Shown here: in pieces, positions 62,301 to 64,000 of the stretch
Layout of the letters: every line of letters begins with the position of its first letter
Position numbering within the stretch: the first letter of the stretch is position 1
Source: Nocardioides potassii
GTDB lineage: Bacteria > Actinomycetota > Actinomycetes > Propionibacteriales > Nocardioidaceae
NCBI RefSeq assembly: GCF_021648885.1
Contig: NZ_JAKJHZ010000005.1
Span: 372,001 to 436,000 of the forward strand
Direction of reading: 5' to 3'
DNA length: 64,000 bases
Program-made: the position numbers and the translations under genes
Notes under the pieces: generated by a model
The model's database searches: none
Seen by the model: the letters and a program-made list of their open reading frames with translations, nothing else
Told to the model about the DNA's origin: nothing

Positions 62301-63819
62301 TGTAGGACGTGGCATACGTGGTGGCCGAGTCGACCAGGTTGCCGAGGCCGTTCGTGACGCGCACGGTGTAGGTGAGCGCACCCGGTGCAGGGTCCCAGCT
62401 GAGGGCAGGGACGTCGACGGTCGCACCGTTGGCGGGCGACAGGTTGTTCATCGACAGGCCGGTGTAGTCGAAGCTGTAGGTGGGGGACCAGAGGCCCTGG
62501 ACGCCCGGGAGGTCGCCGCCGCCCGGCTTCTCGTAGGGCCGGTCCAGCGGCCGGACGCGCCAGTAGTTGGTCACGCCGGGCTTGGGGTCGCAGTCCTCGT
62601 TGATCCGGTTGGGCAGGACGTTGACCAGGTCGGTGTCGTTGATGGCGAACAGTCCCGGCGTGTAGGTCGTCTGGGCCACGCGGCACGAGTTGTAGGTCTT
62701 GGGGGAGAAGTTCTCGTCCGTGCCCACCCAGATCTCGTACTCGGACGCGTTGGTGACCGGCTTCCAGTCGAAGTAGAGCGGGTCCGGCACATCGGGGGCG
62801 CCGTTCGCGGGGTAGATCAGCTCGGGCGACTTCTCGTACTGGCGGTTGAAGTCCACCTGCGAGCGCGCCCATCCCGAGGAGTTCCCCGCGGTGTCGACCG
62901 CGCGCACCCGCCAGTAGTAGCCGTTGTTGTCGTAGGTGATGGGCGGCGAGAACCGGGTGCCCAGGACACGCTTCTGCGCTCCGGTCCGGTCCTCCACGAT
63001 CGATCCCGCCGTGAAGTCGATGTTCGTGGCGACCTGCAGCTCGTAGCCGACCGCACCGGGGACCTTGTCCCAGTCGAGGACGACGTCGATCACGTCAGCC
63101 GAGATGTTGGGCTGGGGACCCAGCGGGCCGGTGATCGTGGGCGTCTCCAGCGGGTCGATCCAGAAGCTCGAGCTGTTGCTGGGCTGGGACACGACGCCGG
63201 GGCCCTTGGTCGCGATGACGCGCCAGAACCAGTCACCCAGCGACAGGGGCTGGCTCACGACCAGCGAGGTCGTCTCCGTGGTGAACGGTGCGAGCCGGTT
63301 GACGAAGTCGGGGTCGCTCGCGACCTCGACGGTGTACGACGTCGCTCCCGGCGACGGCGTCCACGACAGCAGCGGAGGGTCGTTCGGCTGCTGGAGGTGT
63401 GCTCCGTCGACCGGGCTCGACGGGATCGGCACCGTGACCTGCGGCGGGTCGAACGGCAGGCCGGTGACCCAGTCAGACTTCTCGGCGCCGGTCGCGGCGC
63501 GCACGCGCCAGTAGTTCGTGGTCGTCTGCAGCGCGACCTCCGGGACGTACACGGAGTTCACGGTGGTGACGTTCACCTCGGGCGAGCTGAAGTCGAGGTT
63601 GTTGTCGACCTGGACGTCGTAGCGGTCTGCCCCGGCCGACTGGTTCCAGTTGAACTTCGTCGTCAGCGACGACGGCTGGGCGACGTTGAGGCCCGTGGGT
63701 CCCGCCGGCGGGACTGCGGAGGCCGGGGACACGGGACCCAGGGTGGCGACGGCGACGCCGATGGCCAGCGCCGCGGTGGCGCGGGCACCGGCCCTCGGCA
63801 GACCTGCTTGGTTCAACAT
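59395..63819 (-). CDS. Large secreted Ig-like repeat protein
   Basis: This 1474-aa protein has a signal peptide (TAALAIGVAVATLGPVSPASA, likely cut after ASA). About nine fibronectin-III/Ig-like repeats follow, each with a YxVxVATDxDF strand and a YYWRVRAxD motif, to about residue 1080. Three repeats of another type come next (VGSNLTAVPGTW..YKWLRNGSPI, about 1100-1380), then a terminal Ig-like domain rich in Lys. There is no LPXTG, no C-terminal membrane helix and no enzyme motif. It is probably a surface or matrix protein. TAGCGT (63864-63859) is a likely -10; GGGGAG is the ribosome site. Confidence 0.85.
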   Translation of the reverse strand: MLNQAGLPRAGARATAALAIGVAVATLGPVSPASAVPPAGPTGLNVAQPSSLTTKFNWNQSAGADRYDVQVDNNLDFSSPEVNVTTVNSVYVPEVALQTTTNYWRVRAATGAEKSDWVTGLPFDPPQVTVPIPSSPVDGAHLQQPNDPPLLSWTPSPGATSYTVEVASDPDFVNRLAPFTTETTSLVVSQPLSLGDWFWRVIATKGPGVVSQPSNSSSFWIDPLETPTITGPLGPQPNISADVIDVVLDWDKVPGAVGYELQVATNIDFTAGSIVEDRTGAQKRVLGTRFSPPITYDNNGYYWRVRAVDTAGNSSGWARSQVDFNRQYEKSPELIYPANGAPDVPDPLYFDWKPVTNASEYEIWVGTDENFSPKTYNSCRVAQTTYTPGLFAINDTDLVNVLPNRINEDCDPKPGVTNYWRVRPLDRPYEKPGGGDLPGVQGLWSPTYSFDYTGLSMNNLSPANGATVDVPALSWDPAPGALTYTVRVTNGLGNLVDSATTYATSYTPKGFQRFPTANNPYTWSVYAETAEGTTSLAPQRTFILTGNQPAPSGVPVLTPLTPSPSAQFDGPPALTWEPDPAAATYRVHATYPGGNVLVTKGIFETTAMPWSSFTDTSSELKRPGTYTWWVTAHAQNGAQIGSAGPTSTFTIKPFTAATGHRVALGGKAALDSGSGACTPLTGVCTVPATPVLRWTREPGTAFYMVYVSEDPSFSNLLEPTTALPATTNTIYTPALDNRDWTYADNQTERPYFWFVRPCRAVGQCGPGPVGVAGSAQHSFFKKSPPVTGLQSTLTDKTEVSMSWDNYWHDPASSDPADKWGQTGEPLPQSAMKYRVEIATDSTFSPSAVIDTADVDQTTYTSPSKIYANRKYWWRVQAIDSDGNGLTWSTQEATFQRETPTLNLISPINDVNAPGTTAFRWQAQAYAKGYDVEVYKNDDPTYSVANRVANATNLLTTAYTWNKALAPSASAYRWRVRRIDSSGNPGDWSTGGRFFVTAGTPNIVAPGTGAVQSPNGPVLEWEPLPGASRYTVTITPSGGGSAVIANTVSTAWAVTSKLATGSYTWTLAAKDASGNTLGSSSSTFSVDAALVADLRPTIQSPEGTGVGKTLFATAPTWQGAFTDVTVTYQWLRDGQPIFGTAPSSGTGSTYVIQAVDIGRTLTVKATGSKPNYASGSSTSDGVMATAGDALLATSAPSISGNPAVGSNLTAVPGTWAPTATSYSYKWLRNGSPITNAFFGTYLVTAADAGAQLTVEVTAVRSGYTNGVAVSPPVAIPGTPPGGPGGTAGTLTATAAPVINGTAKVGGYLTATAGTWNSAPTGFKYQWFRAGAPITGATTSIYRATEADASQALTVTVSVTKAGWTDGAATTAPVTIAKLDSTTSAILLPTVLKPGMKSKLMVTVMATGLTGPTGSVVVKDGRKTLVTKSLAASKLGKLTIKLKGFKAGKHKITVFYKGSAATNPSKSKAIKITVRK

Positions 63820-63902
63820 CCCGAAAACTCCCCGTCGTTGGGCGACTCAGACCGCTCCACGCTAGGTCTCGGCGTAGCGCGCCGCTGGAGAATGACCCGG
63901 GG

Positions 63903-63918
63903 TAGTCACAAGTGACTA
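63903..63918. promoter_or_regulatory. 16-bp dyad in the divergent intergenic region
   Basis: TAGTCACAAGTGACTA has perfect 7-bp half sites with a 2-bp centre. It lies about 50-60 bp upstream of the predicted surface-protein start and about 60 bp before the Lrp-like start, suitable for a shared regulator. Confidence 0.5.
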
Positions 63919-63967
63919 GGAGGGTCCGTCCGATCGGTCAGCGGACACCGGGAGCCGACCGTGGCGC

Positions 63968-63982
63968 TACCGTGACCCCATG
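63968..63982 (+). promoter_or_regulatory. Leaderless promoter of the last gene
   Basis: TACCGT (63968-63973) ends 6 nt before the ATG at 63980. Confidence 0.45.
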
Positions 63983-64000
63983 ATCACCGCCATCGTCTTC
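63980..64000 (+). CDS. Start of a probable Lrp/AsnC ligand-binding protein (partial)
   Basis: Only MITAIVF is visible before the window ends. Small stand-alone Lrp/AsnC ligand-binding proteins of actinobacteria begin this way and lie near trpD and the respiratory genes. The identification rests on seven residues and position, so it is tentative. Confidence 0.35.

Overview
The window is about 70% GC, rich in GTG starts, and carries actinobacterial hallmarks: a diheme QcrC and QcrCAB-CtaCDEF respiratory chain, a PspA-PspAA-HtpX-PspAB operon, DUF3043, a DUF6458-like protein, and the trpD-ctaE-qcr-ctaC-cbhK-erpA-glxK neighbourhood known from Mycobacterium and relatives. Style and gene content fit a Nocardioides-type actinomycete; this is inference, since no rRNA is present. 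No CRISPR array, tRNA, rRNA, insertion sequence or prophage was seen. No intergenic gap exceeds 300 bp.

Layout. 0.1-6.4 kb: infB-rbfA-truB, then ribF and a membrane protein (translation initiation, 30S maturation, tRNA pseudouridine, flavin cofactors). 6.5-16.6 kb: a compact phosphotransferase island. fruR-fruK-fruA-ptsH runs leftward, and ptsI runs divergently, followed by an unusual 578-aa dehydrogenase and the mannitol-type permease mtlA and mtlF. Enzyme I and HPr therefore sit with two sugar-specific arms (fructose, mannitol-like). 16.6-19.1 kb: an isolated molybdopterin oxidoreductase and a small membrane protein. 19.3-23.5 kb: rpsO, pnp and an M16 peptidase. 23.6-28.5 kb: a methyltransferase, dapB and two tandem secreted M4 metalloproteases. 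28.5-31.1 kb: azlCD, small membrane proteins and an acetyltransferase. 31.2-35.0 kb: a phage-shock (envelope stress) operon ending in a histidine kinase translationally coupled to pspAB. 35.0-42.1 kb: a winged-helix protein, nadA, a GlgC-like protein, an acetyltransferase, an SRPBCC protein, glxK and erpA. 42.2-57.8 kb: the cbhK / cysteine desulfurase-TusA / cytochrome oxidase / L,D-transpeptidase / rtcB / bc1 / ctaE / ctaG / receiver-like / trpD block. 57.8-64 kb: a lipoprotein, a YgjV-acetyltransferase fusion, a 1474-aa secreted repeat protein and the first codons of a probable Lrp-type gene.

Cross-cutting signals. (1) Many genes have a TANNNT -10 box ending 6-8 nt before the start codon and no Shine-Dalgarno, so they are probably leaderless. 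(2) The octamer GTCGTACG / CGTACGAC recurs far more often than base composition predicts, even where it forces rare Val and Arg codons. (3) Convergent gene ends hold strong palindromes (perfect 42-bp and 30-bp ones, an 84-bp nested one, a three-hairpin composite). (4) A dispersed REP-like element appears at least three times near the respiratory genes. (5) CRP/GlxR-type sites (TGTGA-N6-TCACA-like) lie before mtlA and before a small membrane gene. I saw no wholly new multi-gene system. The best leads are the psp-kinase operon, the mannitol locus with its non-canonical dehydrogenase, the YgjV-acetyltransferase fusion and the octamer.
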